Shown here: piece after piece, positions 32,202-40,618 of the stretch | Numbering within the stretch: the stretch's first letter is position 1 | How the letters are laid out: each line of letters opens with the position of its first letter | Assembly: GCF_012396365.1 (NCBI RefSeq) | Contig: NZ_JAAXPG010000027.1 | Coordinates: forward strand, 35,464-99,463 | Direction: 5' to 3' | Length of the DNA stretch: 64,000 nt | Source of the DNA: Nocardiopsis alborubida | GTDB taxonomy: Bacteria > Actinomycetota > Actinomycetes > Streptosporangiales > Streptosporangiaceae | The notes under the pieces: model-generated | The model's input: the letters and a program-made list of their open reading frames with translations, nothing else | The model's database searches: none | Told to the model about the DNA's origin: nothing | Position numbers and translations under genes: made by a program

Positions 32202-34223
32202 CTACCCCTCGCGCAGGATCCTCACCAGGCGGGTCGTCCGCTCCTTGGCCGCGTTCTCCCGCACACCGGTCTCCAGCCCGCCGCCGGTCGCGTCCACCAG
32301 CGACACGTGCCGCGTCGCGCGGGTCAGCGTCGTGTACACCTGAGGCCGCGACACCGGCACCTCCGGAGGGAACACCGCCACCACGGCGGGCCACCGGCCC
32401 CCGTGCGCGGCGGCCACCGTCACCGCCCAGCCCGGACGCAGCGCCGCCGGGTCGGTGACCTTCACCCGTCCGCCGCCGACCAGCTCCACCACGGCGCCGC
32501 CGTCCACCTCGCGCAGACGCCCCGTGTCACCGGGCCCGTAGCCGGGCCCCTCCGCCGTGAACAGCACCCGGTCGCCCACGTCGAACCCGCCGTGCGCACC
32601 CGGGCCGGGGTTCAGCCTCTCCTTGCACGCGGCGTTGACCGCCCGCGCACCGGCCGGGCCGTCCTCCCGCGCGGTCACCACCTGTACGTGCTCGGCGCCG
32701 ATCCCCAACGCGCGCGGAATCGAGTCCGTCACCAGCTGCACCACCCGGTGCACCGCCTCCTCTGCCGACGCCGCCAGAACCCGCACGACCTCGCGTCCGG
32801 GCGCCTCCACCTCGGGAACCCCGCCCCCGGCCACGGCCGCCGCCAGCTCCGCGATCGGACCCGGCGCGCTGTCGTCGGCCACCTCGGCCACGTGCGCGGT
32901 CCGCGACGCGGCGATGTCCACCACCACCTGGCCCGGCGTCGCCGACGGCGCCTGGTTCAGGTCGGCCAGCAGCACCAGGTGGGCGTCGTCCGCGCACACC
33001 GACGCCAGCTCGGCGGCACGGGCCGCACCCACCGACATCGCCTCGCAGAGCACCACCAGCCCGGCACCCACCGGCGCCTGCGCCAGCAGTTCCGGCAGCG
33101 ACACCGCCCGCACAGGGGACTTCGGGGGCGCTTCGGACCCCTGTGCTTCCTGCGCCCCCTGTGCTCCCTGTGTCTTCTGGGCTTCCTCGGCCTCTTCGGT
33201 CCCCTGCGTGTCAGGGGCCTCCGCCTTCGCAGCGCCCTCGGCTCCCTGAGCCCCTTCGGACCCCTCCGCCTCCTCAGCCCTCTCGGCTTCCGGAGCCTCC
33301 TCAGCGTCCTCGGCCTCCGACGCGGCCCCGGTGCCCCCGGCCTCCGGCTTCCCGCCGGTCTCCGCGGGAGTCTGCGCCCCCTCGGAACCCCCGGCCGCGG
33401 CCCGCTCCCCGCGGACCCGCGCCAGTTCGGCGTTGACCGCCGCCGCGGCCTGCGCGGTCGGCGCCGCCACCGCGATCCCCACCTGGCTGTCGGTGGCGAT
33501 CGCGTCCAGGCACACCAGCGCCCGCGCGATTTCCGCGGCGTCGCCGGGGCCGTGCCGCAGCACCGTCACCGGGCGCAGGGTCGCCGTCACCAGGGCCTCG
33601 CGCGTGCGGTCCGAGATGGTGAACCCGCCCTGCTCCACGGCCGCGTCCACCGTCTCGCCCGCGGTCATCGAGTCCATGATCGGCTCGTTGCCGCCGATCA
33701 GCCGCAGCAGCTGGTCGCCCAGCCGCTGCTCGGCGTGCCCCACGTCGGGCAGGGCGTAGAACAGCTCGGTGTCGGGCAGGTCCGGCACCCCGCCCCCGCC
33801 CTCGGTGAAGTCGAAGTCCTCGTCGTCGTCCTCGTCGGTGCTCTCCAGCACCACCGCGCTCCCGTCGGCCACGGCCGCCTCCAGCGCGGCGGCCGGGTCG
33901 GCCACCCCGAGCTTGCCGACCACCGAGGCCAGCTTCTTCTCCTCCACCACGGTGTGCCCGCGCGCGGCGGACATCCGCAGCACGTGTTCGGTGAACGCCG
34001 CCAGCCGCCGTGGGTCGTCGGGCCGCGCGCCCTCGCCCAGGTGCCTGCGGGCGCAGAAGTCGGCCTGCTCCGCGGTCACCTGCGGCAGGCGCAGCAGCAG
34101 CCACGGGTTCGCGTCCAGCGCGGCGGCGGCTCCCGGCCCCAGCACGCCCAGCAGCCGGGGAGCCAGGGCGCCCGGCGCACCCATCCGGTCAAGGACGGCA
34201 CTGACCTGTTCTGCCTCGGACAC
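32202..34223 (-). CDS. RecD2-like protein with degenerate helicase motifs
   Basis: 673 residues. The N-terminus has the RecD2 helix-hairpin-helix arrangement (LGVLGPGAAAALDANPWLLL, about 25-45). The region that should be Walker A (GPGTGKT) reads VLRHGPGDAAEIARAL at 221-236 with no Lys. The Walker B position is VVLCEAMSV (390-398) instead of DEASM. LADLNQAPSATPGQVVVDI (419-437) aligns with GDxxQLPSVGPG, AAHGGRWPAVVAV (605-617) with the HKSQG(S/T)E motif, and YTTLTRATRHVSLV (630-643) with motif VI (ALTRA). A 100-residue Glu/Ala/Gly/Gln insert (271-370) separates the first two. So the fold is retained but ATP hydrolysis is unlikely. A structural or regulatory relative is the likeliest reading. 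Confidence 0.75.
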   Translation of the reverse strand: MSEAEQVSAVLDRMGAPGALAPRLLGVLGPGAAAALDANPWLLLRLPQVTAEQADFCARRHLGEGARPDDPRRLAAFTEHVLRMSAARGHTVVEEKKLASVVGKLGVADPAAALEAAVADGSAVVLESTDEDDDEDFDFTEGGGGVPDLPDTELFYALPDVGHAEQRLGDQLLRLIGGNEPIMDSMTAGETVDAAVEQGGFTISDRTREALVTATLRPVTVLRHGPGDAAEIARALVCLDAIATDSQVGIAVAAPTAQAAAAVNAELARVRGERAAAGGSEGAQTPAETGGKPEAGGTGAASEAEDAEEAPEAERAEEAEGSEGAQGAEGAAKAEAPDTQGTEEAEEAQKTQGAQGAQEAQGSEAPPKSPVRAVSLPELLAQAPVGAGLVVLCEAMSVGAARAAELASVCADDAHLVLLADLNQAPSATPGQVVVDIAASRTAHVAEVADDSAPGPIAELAAAVAGGGVPEVEAPGREVVRVLAASAEEAVHRVVQLVTDSIPRALGIGAEHVQVVTAREDGPAGARAVNAACKERLNPGPGAHGGFDVGDRVLFTAEGPGYGPGDTGRLREVDGGAVVELVGGGRVKVTDPAALRPGWAVTVAAAHGGRWPAVVAVFPPEVPVSRPQVYTTLTRATRHVSLVDATGGGLETGVRENAAKERTTRLVRILREG

Positions 34224-34389
34224 CTCGGGCGGTTCCCCTCGTCATACGGTTCACGGACTCTGGGGGAGCCTATCGACTGGCGACGACGCTCAGTTCCCGC
34301 TCCCGGGGTCCGCCCGCCGACGCCCGCCCCGGTTCCCCGGACGCCCCGGGCCTCCCGGACGCGCCTCGGAGCCTCCCCACCCCCGCGGA

Positions 34390-35091
34390 CTAACCCCGCG
34401 AACGCCCCTGGCTCTCCCGCTTCCCCCGCCTGCCCCGCCTCTCCCGCCTCCCCGGCTCCCCGGCCGGGTCCCCCTCGCCGACGACCTGCCGCACGGCCGC
34501 GCACGGGTCGGTCGTGGGGGAGGACTCCTGGATGGCGACGGCCGCGCGCTGGGCGATCCCGCGGAACAGCTCGCGCGCGGGAGCGTCCAGACCCGCCAGG
34601 ACCTGCTCCTCCACCTCCCGTACCCGTTCGCTGACCGCGGCCAGGACCTCGTGGCCGTGCGCGGTGGCGCACACCCGCCGCACCCGCCGGTCGCCGGGGT
34701 CGACCCGGCGCCGCACGAGGTCGGCCTCCTCCAGGTCGTCGAGGAGGTAGGTCATCACGCTGCGGTCGATCAGCAGCCGCTCGGCCAGGGCCGCCTGCGT
34801 GGGGGGCTCGTCGAGCGAGACCGCGGTGAGCACGTGGTAGCCGCGGCTGCCGTGCGGGACGCCGTCCAGGACCGCCTCCACCCGCTCGTGCCACCGGCGC
34901 AGAACCACGGCCAGCGACCACCCCAGGTTCGTGTCCTGGCCCGGTTCCGGGCCAGCGACCGGGGTCGGGTCCGCGCCTGGGGCCGCGCCCTGTCCCGCAC
35001 CTGGAACCGCGGACGGGCCCGCGGCCGTGTCGGCGACCGGGGCCGCGTCCTGTGCCGGTGACCCGCCGTGCTTCGGAGTGGGGAGTGCCAT
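34390..35091 (-). CDS. MarR-family regulator with long N-terminal extension
   Basis: 233 residues from ATG 35091. After a low-complexity Ala/Pro/Gly-rich N-terminus (residues 1-50) comes a MarR winged HTH: VLTAVSLDEPPTQAALAERLLIDRSVMTYLLDDLEEADLVRRRVDPGDRRVRRV near 95-150, with the wing DPGDRRVRR characteristic of the family. The C-terminus is also Arg/Gly-rich. The gene is divergent from the LLM-FAD fusion gene with 99 bases between; that gap has a TGTTGTCAACA palindrome. It likely represses both genes. Confidence 0.85.
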   Translation of the reverse strand: MALPTPKHGGSPAQDAAPVADTAAGPSAVPGAGQGAAPGADPTPVAGPEPGQDTNLGWSLAVVLRRWHERVEAVLDGVPHGSRGYHVLTAVSLDEPPTQAALAERLLIDRSVMTYLLDDLEEADLVRRRVDPGDRRVRRVCATAHGHEVLAAVSERVREVEEQVLAGLDAPARELFRGIAQRAAVAIQESSPTTDPCAAVRQVVGEGDPAGEPGRRERRGRRGKRESQGRSRG

Positions 35092-35131
35092 GCCCCGAGG
35101 CTACCAGGAATAGGTGGAACACAAGATAAGT

Positions 35132-35142
35132 TGTTGTCAACA
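35132..35142. promoter_or_regulatory. Probable MarR operator
   Basis: TGTTGTCAACA is a perfect 5-1-5 dyad in an AT-rich gap between marR-like and the flavoprotein fusion gene, with a further TTCAACAAA at about 35150-35158. The same TCAACA/TGTTGA core occurs upstream of the SnoaL-like gene at 40480. Confidence 0.6.
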
Positions 35143-35190
35143 TCGTTTATTCAACAAACTAGTTTCGGCTTCCTCCCGAGGAGAGAACCC

Positions 35191-37467
35191 ATGCCCGACT
35201 ACGGACACCCCCTGAGGTTCGGCACCTTCGTCACCCCCGCGGCGCAGGACCCGGACCGCACGGTCGCGCTCGCCGAACTCACCGAGGCGGCCGGACTGGA
35301 CCTGGCCACCTTCCAGGACCACCCCTACAACCCCGGCTTCCTCGACACCTGGACCCTGCTCAGCTGGGTCGCCGCGCGCACCACGCGCCTGCGGGTGTCG
35401 GCCAACGTCCTCAACCTGCCCCTGCGCCCGCCCGGGGTGCTCGCCCGCGCCGCCGCGAGCCTCGACCTGCTCTCCCACGGCCGCCTCGAACTCGCCCTGG
35501 GCGCAGGGGCCTTCTGGGACGGAATCGAGGCCATGGGAGGCAGGCGCCTCACCCCGCGCCAGGCCGTCGACGCGCTCAGCGAGGGCATCGACGTCATCCG
35601 CGCCGTCTGGGACACCGACGCCCGCGGCGGTGTCCGCGTGGACGGGGAGCACCACCGCGTGCGCGGCATGAAGCGCGGTCCCGCGCCCGCCCACGAGATC
35701 GGCATCAGCCTGGGCGCCTACAAGCCCCGCATGCTGCGCCTGGTCGGTGCCAAGGCGGACGGCTGGCTGCCCAGCCTCGGCTACCTCAAGCTGGAGGACA
35801 TGGCCGAGGCCCACCGGACCATCGACGAGGCCGCGCTGGCCGCCGGGCGCGACCCCCGCCAGGTCCGCCGCATGCTCAACCTCGCCCAGAGCGCCTTCCT
35901 GCCCACCGGCAAGGACTTCCTCCAGGGCCCGCCCGAGCAGTGGGTCGACGACCTGCTGCCCCTGGTCCTCGAACACGGCTACTCCACGTTCATCGTGGGC
36001 ACCGACGACCCGCGCACCATCCAGACCTTCGGCGCCGAGGTCGCCCCCGCCCTGCGCGAGGCCGTCGACCGCGAACGCGCCGACGCGGGCACCGCCACCG
36101 GTCCGGCCCGCGCCGCCGCCTCCCTGGCCGCGCGCCGCCCCGGCATCGACTACGACGGCGTCCCCGAGAGCCTGCGCGAGCACGCCGTCGAACCCGGCGA
36201 CCGCGCCTACGCCCGCGTGCGCCACGGCTACATGCAGCACGGCTCACCGGGGCTGGTCCTGCGCCCCGGCAGCGCCGAGGAGGTCGCCGAGGCCCTCGCC
36301 CACGCCCGCGCCCAGGACGCCGAACTGCACGTGCGCAGCGGCGGCCACGGCATCAGCGGGCGCTCCACCGGCGACGGCGGCGTCGTCGTGGACCTCTCGC
36401 GGATGAACGGCGTCGAGGTCCTGGACGCCGGCTCCGGCCTGGTCCGGCTCGGCTCCGGGGCCCGCTGGGGCGAGGTCGCCGACACCCTCGCCGCCCACGG
36501 CCTGGCCCTCAGCTCGGGCGACCACGGGGGAGTGGGCGTCGGTGGTCTGGCCACCACCGGCGGCCTGGGATACATGGCCCGCGCCCACGGCCTGACCATC
36601 GACAACGTGACCGCCGTCGAGGTCGTCACCGCGGACGGAACGCCCGTGCGCGCCGACGCCCTGAACCACCCCGACCTGTTCTGGGCCATGCGCGGCGCGG
36701 GCGCCAACTTCGGTGTGCTCACCGCCGTCGAGGCCACGGCCGCCCCCGTGCGCGACGTCGTCCTCGGCCAGTTCGTCTACGACGCGACCGACACGGCCGC
36801 CTTCCTCCGGGCCTGGGGAGAGGTCGCCGAGGCCGCGCCACGCGAGGTCACCGCCTTCCTCACCACGGGCCCCGCGCGCGGCGGACGCGGGCCCACGGCC
36901 CAGGCCATGGTGGTATACGCCGGGGACGACACCGACCTGGCCGTGCGGGCGCTGGAGCCCTTCCTGTCCGTGGGCCCAGTCCTGGACCAGCGCGCCCAGC
37001 TCGCGCCCTACTCCGCCCTCCTCGTGCGTGCCGACGGGCCGCACCAGGGCCATGGGCTGCCCGAGTCGCGTTCGGGCCTGCTGCGCCACCTCACCCCGGA
37101 CTCGGCCGAGGGCCTGGCCGCGCTGCTCACCTCGGGCGACGTCATGTTCATGCAGCTCAGACAGGTCGGCGGCGCGGTCAACGACGTCGCGGCCGACGCC
37201 ACCGCCTACGCCCACCGGTCGCAGAACTTCTCGCTGGCGGCCATGACGGCGACCCGCAGCGCCGCGCGCATGGACGAACGGTGGGCGGACCTGGACAAGC
37301 ACCTGGAGGGCATGTACCTGAGCTTCGACACCCGCACCGGCCCCGAGGTGCTGGCGCGGGCCTTCCCCGAGCCCACTCTGGACAGGCTGCGGGCCCTCAA
37401 GGCCGTGTACGACCCGCACAACGTGTTCGACAAGAACTTCGCGATCGCGCCCGCGGCCCGGGGCTGA
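35191..37467 (+). CDS. Fusion flavoprotein: luciferase-like monooxygenase + BBE-type FAD oxidase
   Basis: 758 residues from ATG 35191 (GAGGAG upstream). Residues 1-300 form a luciferase-like (LLM) TIM-barrel flavin domain, with GTFVTPAAQDPDRTVALAELTEAAGLD early and GADGWLPSLGY-type text near 190. Residues about 340-758 are a PCMH-type FAD oxidase of the berberine-bridge class, with VRSGGHGISGRSTGDGGVVVDLS; His386 is the position of the covalent histidyl-FAD. The second covalent cysteine is absent (SSGDHGGVGVGG), so attachment would be single. The C-terminal NVFDKNFAIAP is the BBE motif. One chain therefore carries two flavin domains, probably for oxidation of one substrate in two steps. The substrate is unknown. 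A MarR gene is divergent. Confidence 0.85.
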   Translation: MPDYGHPLRFGTFVTPAAQDPDRTVALAELTEAAGLDLATFQDHPYNPGFLDTWTLLSWVAARTTRLRVSANVLNLPLRPPGVLARAAASLDLLSHGRLELALGAGAFWDGIEAMGGRRLTPRQAVDALSEGIDVIRAVWDTDARGGVRVDGEHHRVRGMKRGPAPAHEIGISLGAYKPRMLRLVGAKADGWLPSLGYLKLEDMAEAHRTIDEAALAAGRDPRQVRRMLNLAQSAFLPTGKDFLQGPPEQWVDDLLPLVLEHGYSTFIVGTDDPRTIQTFGAEVAPALREAVDRERADAGTATGPARAAASLAARRPGIDYDGVPESLREHAVEPGDRAYARVRHGYMQHGSPGLVLRPGSAEEVAEALAHARAQDAELHVRSGGHGISGRSTGDGGVVVDLSRMNGVEVLDAGSGLVRLGSGARWGEVADTLAAHGLALSSGDHGGVGVGGLATTGGLGYMARAHGLTIDNVTAVEVVTADGTPVRADALNHPDLFWAMRGAGANFGVLTAVEATAAPVRDVVLGQFVYDATDTAAFLRAWGEVAEAAPREVTAFLTTGPARGGRGPTAQAMVVYAGDDTDLAVRALEPFLSVGPVLDQRAQLAPYSALLVRADGPHQGHGLPESRSGLLRHLTPDSAEGLAALLTSGDVMFMQLRQVGGAVNDVAADATAYAHRSQNFSLAAMTATRSAARMDERWADLDKHLEGMYLSFDTRTGPEVLARAFPEPTLDRLRALKAVYDPHNVFDKNFAIAPAARG

Positions 37468-37684
37468 CCGGGTCCCGCCGGAGCCGGACGGCGGTGCGGG
37501 GTTCCCCGCGTGCCCGGTCCCCGGGGAGGAAGGTGTCGGAGCGCTCGTCCGCGCGCGGGCGCTCCCCGCGTCGGCGCGACCCGGGGGAAGGGCCGGTCCC
37601 GGGGCCGCCGTGGCCGGTCGCGCTCTCGCGCCCTCGGGCCCCGGAGGAGGGAGGAGCGGGGAGCCCCCGGCCGGAGGAGGGGCG

Positions 37685-38638
37685 TCAGCGCTCGGGGCGC
37701 GCCGTGGCGTCGTCGAGCGCGTCGCGGATCTTGGGCGGCAGCTCCACGCCCTCCACACCCAGGATCTCCTCCAGCTGCGCGAGGGTGCGCGGACCGACCA
37801 CCGCCGCGGCCACGCCCTCCTGGTCGCGCGCCCAGCTCAGCGCCACCGCCAGCGGCGACACGCCCAGGCCCTCGGCCGCCGTGCACACCGACTCCACCAC
37901 CCGGCGGCTGCGGTCGTCCAGGTAGGGCTCCACGTACGGCGCCATGTGGGAGAAGGCCGCCCGCGAGTCCGGCGGCGTCCCGTTGCGGTACTTGGCGGTG
38001 AGCACGCCGCGTCCCAGCGGCGACCACGCGATGAGGTGGGCCCCGGCCACCGCCGCGGCGGGCCGCAGACCGTGGTCGGCGCTCCGGTTGAGCAGCGAGT
38101 ACTCGGTTCCCACGCTCACCAGGGGCACCCGTCCGGGCCGTGCGCGCTGCCAGGTGGCCAGGGTCGCGAACTGCCACGACTCCAGGTTCCCCGTGCCCAC
38201 GTAGCGGGCCTTGCCCGCCGCCACGGCCGTCTCCATCGCGGCCAGCGACTCCTCGGGCGGGGTGGCGGGGTCGAACACGTGCAGCTGCCACAGGTCCACG
38301 TAGTCGGTCTGAAGGCGTCGCAGCGAGGCGTCCAGGGAGGCCAGCAGGTGCCGCCGGGAGGCGTCCACCGGCCGGTAGCCGTCGGGCGTGTGGCCGGTCT
38401 TGGTGGCCACCACCACGTCCTCGCGGCGCACCGAGGCGCGCAGCAGGCGCCCCAGGATCCGCTCGCTCTGGCCGCCGGTGTAGATGTCCGCGGTGTCCAC
38501 GAGCGTGCCGCCCGCGTCGACGAACGCGGTGAGCTGCTGCCCGGCCTCCTCCTCGGAGGTGTCCTTGCCCCAGGTCATCGTGCCGAGAGCGGTGCGTGAG
38601 ACCCAGAGCCCTGATCTGCCCACCTGTCGCTGTTCCAT
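37685..38638 (-). CDS. Aldo/keto reductase (potassium channel beta/YajO-like)
   Basis: 317 residues. It has the family motifs WVSRTALGTMTWG at the N-terminus, FVDAGGTLVDTADIYTGGQSERILG near 42 (catalytic Asp and Tyr), VVVATKTG near 75 (Lys) and the SLRRLQTDYVDLWQLHV motif near 105 (His). GVAAAVVGPRTLAQLEEIL near 280 binds NADPH phosphate. It reduces aldehydes or ketones with NADPH in the cytosol. The start is leaderless: TACTCT ends seven bases before the ATG. It converges on the flavoprotein fusion gene but is transcribed apart. Confidence 0.9.
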   Translation of the reverse strand: MEQRQVGRSGLWVSRTALGTMTWGKDTSEEEAGQQLTAFVDAGGTLVDTADIYTGGQSERILGRLLRASVRREDVVVATKTGHTPDGYRPVDASRRHLLASLDASLRRLQTDYVDLWQLHVFDPATPPEESLAAMETAVAAGKARYVGTGNLESWQFATLATWQRARPGRVPLVSVGTEYSLLNRSADHGLRPAAAVAGAHLIAWSPLGRGVLTAKYRNGTPPDSRAAFSHMAPYVEPYLDDRSRRVVESVCTAAEGLGVSPLAVALSWARDQEGVAAAVVGPRTLAQLEEILGVEGVELPPKIRDALDDATARPER

Positions 38639-39026
38639 GCGGCGGAGAGTACCGCGTCCGTCCGACGCCGTCCCCGGACACACCCCCTCCGCTCCCCTCG
38701 GACGCGGCCGTGAGCGGGGCGTTCGCCGCGCGCACGGCCGTGTCCCGGGCCCTGGGGCGGGCGGCCCGAACCTGGTGGCCCGGATCCGCAGGCCCCCGCG
38801 GACCGCCCCGGGCCCAGCCGCCCCCGTGACGGTCCGCCCCGTGCCGGTCCGCCCCGCTGACACCGGCTTCCGCCGACGTGTGCGAGCCGTCGTCCCCGTG
38901 CGCTCCGGGCCGCCGCTCCCCTCGGGCGACGCGGCGCCGCCTACACCCCGCCCGACCCGGCACACCGTTCCCGCGACCGCGGCCGGGGTCCTGCGCTCCC
39001 GTCCGCTCCGGGCCTACCCTGTGACC
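38639..39026. other. Gene-free region between aldo/keto reductase and phosphatase genes
   Basis: 388 bases between two divergent leaderless genes. The only recognised elements are the TACTCT -10 box of the reductase (38651-38646, minus strand) and the TACCCT -10 box of the phosphatase (39015-39020). No repeat or hairpin of note and no supported ORF were found. Confidence 0.45.
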
Positions 39027-39029
39027 ATG
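39015..39029 (+). promoter_or_regulatory. -10 element of a leaderless start
   Basis: TACCCT (39015-39020), six bases (GTGACC), ATG 39027. No Shine-Dalgarno sequence is present. It is one of the clearest examples of the recurring leaderless arrangement. Confidence 0.55.
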
Positions 39030-39821
39030 GCGACACCCGCAGCACCCCAGGACACTCCGACCCCGCCGCCCCCGCCCGAGGCGGTCACCCTCCTCCTCAT
39101 CCGGCACGGGATGACCGACGCCACCGGCCCCCGCCTCGCGGGGCGCGCCGCGGGCGTCCACCTCAACGACACCGGCCGCGTCCAGGCCGCGCACCTGGCC
39201 GGTCGGCTCACCGGACTCCGCCCGGCGGTCCTCGTCTCCAGCCCGCTCGAACGCTGCCAGGAGACCGCCGAGGCCGTCGCCGCGCAGCTCGGCGTCCCCG
39301 TCACCACCGACGAGCGCTTCATCGAGTGCGACTACGGCTCCTGGACCGGTCGCGGTCTCGGCGAGCTGTCCGACGAACCCCTCTGGCGCGTGGTGCAGGA
39401 CCACCCCAGCGCCGCGCGCTTCCCCGGAGGGGAGGCCCTCGCCGCCTCCTCGGCCCGCGCCGTCGCGGCCGTGCGCGACTGGAACGCCCGTCTGCTCTCG
39501 GCGCCGCACGCGTCCGCCGCCGCCGACGCCCCGTCCGCACCCGAGGACCCGCCCGTGTACGTGGTGTGCAGCCACGGCGACATCATCAAGTCCATCGTCG
39601 CCGACGCCCTGGGCATGCACCTGGACCTCTTCCAGCGCCTGCGTGTGGACCCCTGTTCGGTCACCTCCATCACCTACACACGCACCCGTCCCTTCCTCAA
39701 CAAGCTCAACGACACCGGGGAGAGCCTGCCCGCCAGCCTGCCGACCCCCGCCGAGGCCAGCGGGGACGCGGCCGTGGGCGGCGGCGCCGGTTCCCAGGAG
39801 ACCGCCGCCGACGCCCCCTGA
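39027..39821 (+). CDS. Histidine phosphatase family protein (MSMEG_4193/TIGR03848 type)
   Basis: 264 residues. The phosphohistidine motif LLLIRHGMTD lies near 26, with SSPLERCQETAEAV near 72, FIECDYGSWTG near 94 and CSHGDIIKSIVADALG near 180, where the second catalytic His is found. The N-terminal Pro/Thr tail and the C-terminal Ala/Gly/Ser tail are disordered. In many actinomycetes this gene, DUF3090 and an SCO1664-like gene are adjacent and precede mshC. Here the first is separated from the other two by a divergent insert and mshC is absent. The substrate of the phosphatase is unknown. Confidence 0.88.
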   Translation: MATPAAPQDTPTPPPPPEAVTLLLIRHGMTDATGPRLAGRAAGVHLNDTGRVQAAHLAGRLTGLRPAVLVSSPLERCQETAEAVAAQLGVPVTTDERFIECDYGSWTGRGLGELSDEPLWRVVQDHPSAARFPGGEALAASSARAVAAVRDWNARLLSAPHASAAADAPSAPEDPPVYVVCSHGDIIKSIVADALGMHLDLFQRLRVDPCSVTSITYTRTRPFLNKLNDTGESLPASLPTPAEASGDAAVGGGAGSQETAADAP

Positions 39822-39834
39822 CCGGCCCGCTCCC

Positions 39835-39876
39835 GCCCCGGTGGGCCGCCGAGAGGCCTCAGCGGCCCACCGGGGC
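39835..39876. terminator. Hairpin between convergent phosphatase and SnoaL-like genes
   Basis: GCCCCGGTGGGCCGC (39835-39849) pairs perfectly with GCGGCCCACCGGGGC (39862-39876). The loop itself contains GAGGCCTC. It lies 14 bases past the phosphatase stop. No T-run follows; a bidirectional role is likely given the convergent neighbour at 39978. Confidence 0.65.
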
Positions 39877-39977
39877 ACGGCCTGACCGTCAGGCGTGCTG
39901 GAGGCCCCGGCCGCCGTTTCGTCTCCCCTGGCCCGCCCTACCTCCCGGGTCGCGCTCTGCCTCCCCGGACCAGCGGG

Positions 39978-40421
39978 TCACTGGGCCACGATCATGTTCT
40001 GGCCCGCGCTGATGCGCCAGCCGTCCTCGCCCCGGGCGCAGACGTACAGTGCGCTGCCCGCAGGAGCGCCGGTCGGCTCCCCGTCCGCGTCCACCGCGGT
40101 CTGGGCCACCTGCACGGCGATCACGTCCGGGCGGATCTCCAGCAGGTTGGCCACCTCGTACCGGGCGTAGGAGTCCGCCAGCCTCGGCGCCACCTCCTTG
40201 GCGAACTCGGCGATCTGGGCGGAGCCGACCATCCGCCTGCCTCCGGCGGAGGCCCACAGCGCGTCCCCGGCGTAGTGGTCGGCCAGCGCCACCGGGTCGT
40301 GGGCGTTGAAGGCGTTCTGCAGGCTGCGCACGAGACCGTGGATCTCGGCCAGGGCCCTTGTAGGGCCCTCGGGGCTCCGGCGGGTCCCGGTACGGGTCTC
40401 GGTCTGCTCGGTGTCGCTCAT
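39978..40421 (-). CDS. SnoaL-like/SgcJ-type NTF2-fold protein
   Basis: 147 residues from ATG 40421. The fold is the small alpha+beta NTF2 barrel: LVRSLQNAFNAHDPVALADHYAGDALWASAGGRRMVG at 31-67, with a C-terminal ALYVCARGEDGWRISAGQNMIV, both common in SgcJ/EcaC-type proteins annotated as nuclear transport factor 2-like. Their roles vary from cyclases to simple binding proteins, so no reaction can be stated. The gene is inserted between the phosphatase and DUF3090 genes on the opposite strand. Its upstream region carries a perfect TCAACATTTGTTGA palindrome. Confidence 0.75.
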   Translation of the reverse strand: MSDTEQTETRTGTRRSPEGPTRALAEIHGLVRSLQNAFNAHDPVALADHYAGDALWASAGGRRMVGSAQIAEFAKEVAPRLADSYARYEVANLLEIRPDVIAVQVAQTAVDADGEPTGAPAGSALYVCARGEDGWRISAGQNMIVAQ

Positions 40422-40479
40422 GGTCGCGTCCGTTCCTCTCGGGGGCGGTGGTCCGTCCCGCTGGAACGAATCAACAACC

Positions 40480-40493
40480 TCAACATTTGTTGA
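40480..40493. promoter_or_regulatory. Palindromic operator upstream of the SnoaL-like gene
   Basis: TCAACATTTGTTGA is a perfect 14-bp dyad 59 bases ahead of the ATG at 40421 (minus strand), with an additional TCAACAA at 40471-40477. The half site TCAACA equals that in the MarR/fusion flavoprotein gap (35132-35142), so the same MarR protein may control both. Confidence 0.6.
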
Positions 40494-40602
40494 AGTCAAG
40501 GCCCGGTGGCGCGGCGCGCATCCGCCCGGCGCCCGGCCCTTCGGCCCCACCCGGGCCCACCAGCGCGTCCGGCGGGTTTGGCGCCGGGACGCCCGCATCC
40601 CG

Positions 40603-40618
40603 TAAGGTTCTTGGCATG
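40603..40618 (+). promoter_or_regulatory. -10 element of a leaderless start
   Basis: TAAGGT (40603-40608), seven bases, ATG 40616. It sets the start of the DUF3090 gene and lacks any ribosome site. Confidence 0.5.

Noticed and set aside
33117..33420. Tandem repeats in the RecD2-like gene as CRISPR-like array
   Set aside because: They encode the Glu/Ala/Gln-rich insert with variable unit length and no spacers.
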